From Chthonomonadaceae bacterium (GTDB taxonomy: Bacteria; Armatimonadota; Chthonomonadetes; Chthonomonadales; Chthonomonadaceae): DNA of 13,553 nucleotides. Positions within the stretch are counted from its first letter, which is position 1. Every line of letters begins with the position of its first letter. The notes under the pieces were generated by a model. It was not told the origin of the DNA, did not search any database, and saw nothing but the letters and a program-made list of their open reading frames with translations. The position numbers were made by a program, and so were the translations under genes. Shown here one piece after another: positions 13,290-13,553 of the stretch. The stretch is taken from NCBI GenBank assembly GCA_014377395.1, contig JACMPS010000471.1:1-13553 (forward strand), given 5' to 3'.

Positions 13290-13553
13290 ACGTTAGAGAC
13301 ACAGAGGCACAGAGAAGAAATAGGGAGAGATACGAAGAAGTTTTATCCAAAGATTAACACAGAGAATACAGATTAAAATGCAGAGAGAAAGTGTTGAGAC
13401 GAAGCAAATGCCCCCACCCTGATTCCATCCAATCACCCTCCCCCGAAAAGTCGGGAGAGGAGAGGCAATACAAATGCTCTTCTCGTTACCTTCTTTTCTT
13501 TGCGACTTGGTGTCTTTGCGTGAGGGTGTTCCCTCCCCGCATTGATCTAACAC
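13290..13553. repeat. Cluster of degenerate low-complexity interspersed repeats
   Basis: No gene is recognised between the XRE start and the right edge. The sequence is a string of motifs often scattered between genes in repeat-rich bacterial genomes: AGAGACACAGAGGCACAGAG (~13291-13310), TTAACACAGAGAATACAGA (~13354-13372), an imperfect hairpin around CCCCGAAAAGTCGGGAG (~13442-13458) and TTTGCGACTTGGTGTCTTTGCG (in two parts, ~13498-13519). Translated, they give the familiar spurious peptides rich in SVPLCL and LCILCVNLW. Their origin is unknown. Confidence 0.6.

Noticed and set aside
13293..13553. Minus-strand frame ending in SVPLCL
   Set aside because: The peptide is the typical translation of CACAGAG repeats and not a gene.
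13290..13553. CRISPR array
   Set aside because: The repeats are degenerate, of different kinds and irregularly spaced.

Overview
This is a bacterial chromosome segment, moderately GC-rich by eye, carrying 12 recognisable protein genes or gene remnants, two tRNA genes and several clear intrinsic terminators. Receptor-like Ser/Thr kinase and phosphatase genes, HEAT and TPR proteins, a GH43-type enzyme, an RCC1/FG-GAP remnant and decayed toxin-antitoxin genes suggest a free-living heterotroph from a signalling-rich phylum such as Armatimonadota/Abditibacteriota, Chloroflexota or Planctomycetota. The sequence alone does not settle the phylum.

Region 1 (1-5673, all + strand) is a signalling block. 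It holds the 3' part of a membrane PP2C phosphatase with a propeller-like outer domain, a DinB-like metalloprotein, a Ser/Thr kinase fused to an Ig-like domain and about five membrane helices, and a membrane-anchored HEAT-repeat protein. Kinase and phosphatase are a plausible opposing pair.

Region 2 (5701-6011) is a compact tRNA unit: a strong sigma70-type promoter, tRNA-Glu(UUC), tRNA-Leu(GAG) and a terminator shared with the opposing gene. An inverted repeat encloses tRNA-Glu and could form a processing stem.

Region 3 (6016-8674, - strand) holds a short BLUF blue-light sensor with all flavin-pocket residues, a GH43-like glycosidase without a signal peptide, and a TPR protein.

Region 4 (about 8675-11135) looks like a zone of gene decay. 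It has an RCC1-repeat gene joined out of frame to an FG-GAP-type repeat tail, a small protein whose C-terminus appears frameshifted, and a BrnT-family toxin with an amber codon at the conserved Trp while its overlapping antitoxin stays open. An inverted repeat and competing hairpins lie just upstream of brnT.

Region 5 (11168-13553, mostly - strand) contains type I glutamine synthetase (glnA) with a long leader, an XRE-family antitoxin-like gene without a toxin beside it, and a gene-free stretch of degenerate low-complexity interspersed repeats.

No wholly new system is evident. The best leads are the inactivated BrnT toxin with preserved antitoxin, the out-of-frame RCC1/FG-GAP chimera, the stem around tRNA-Glu, and the receptor-like phosphatase/kinase pair.
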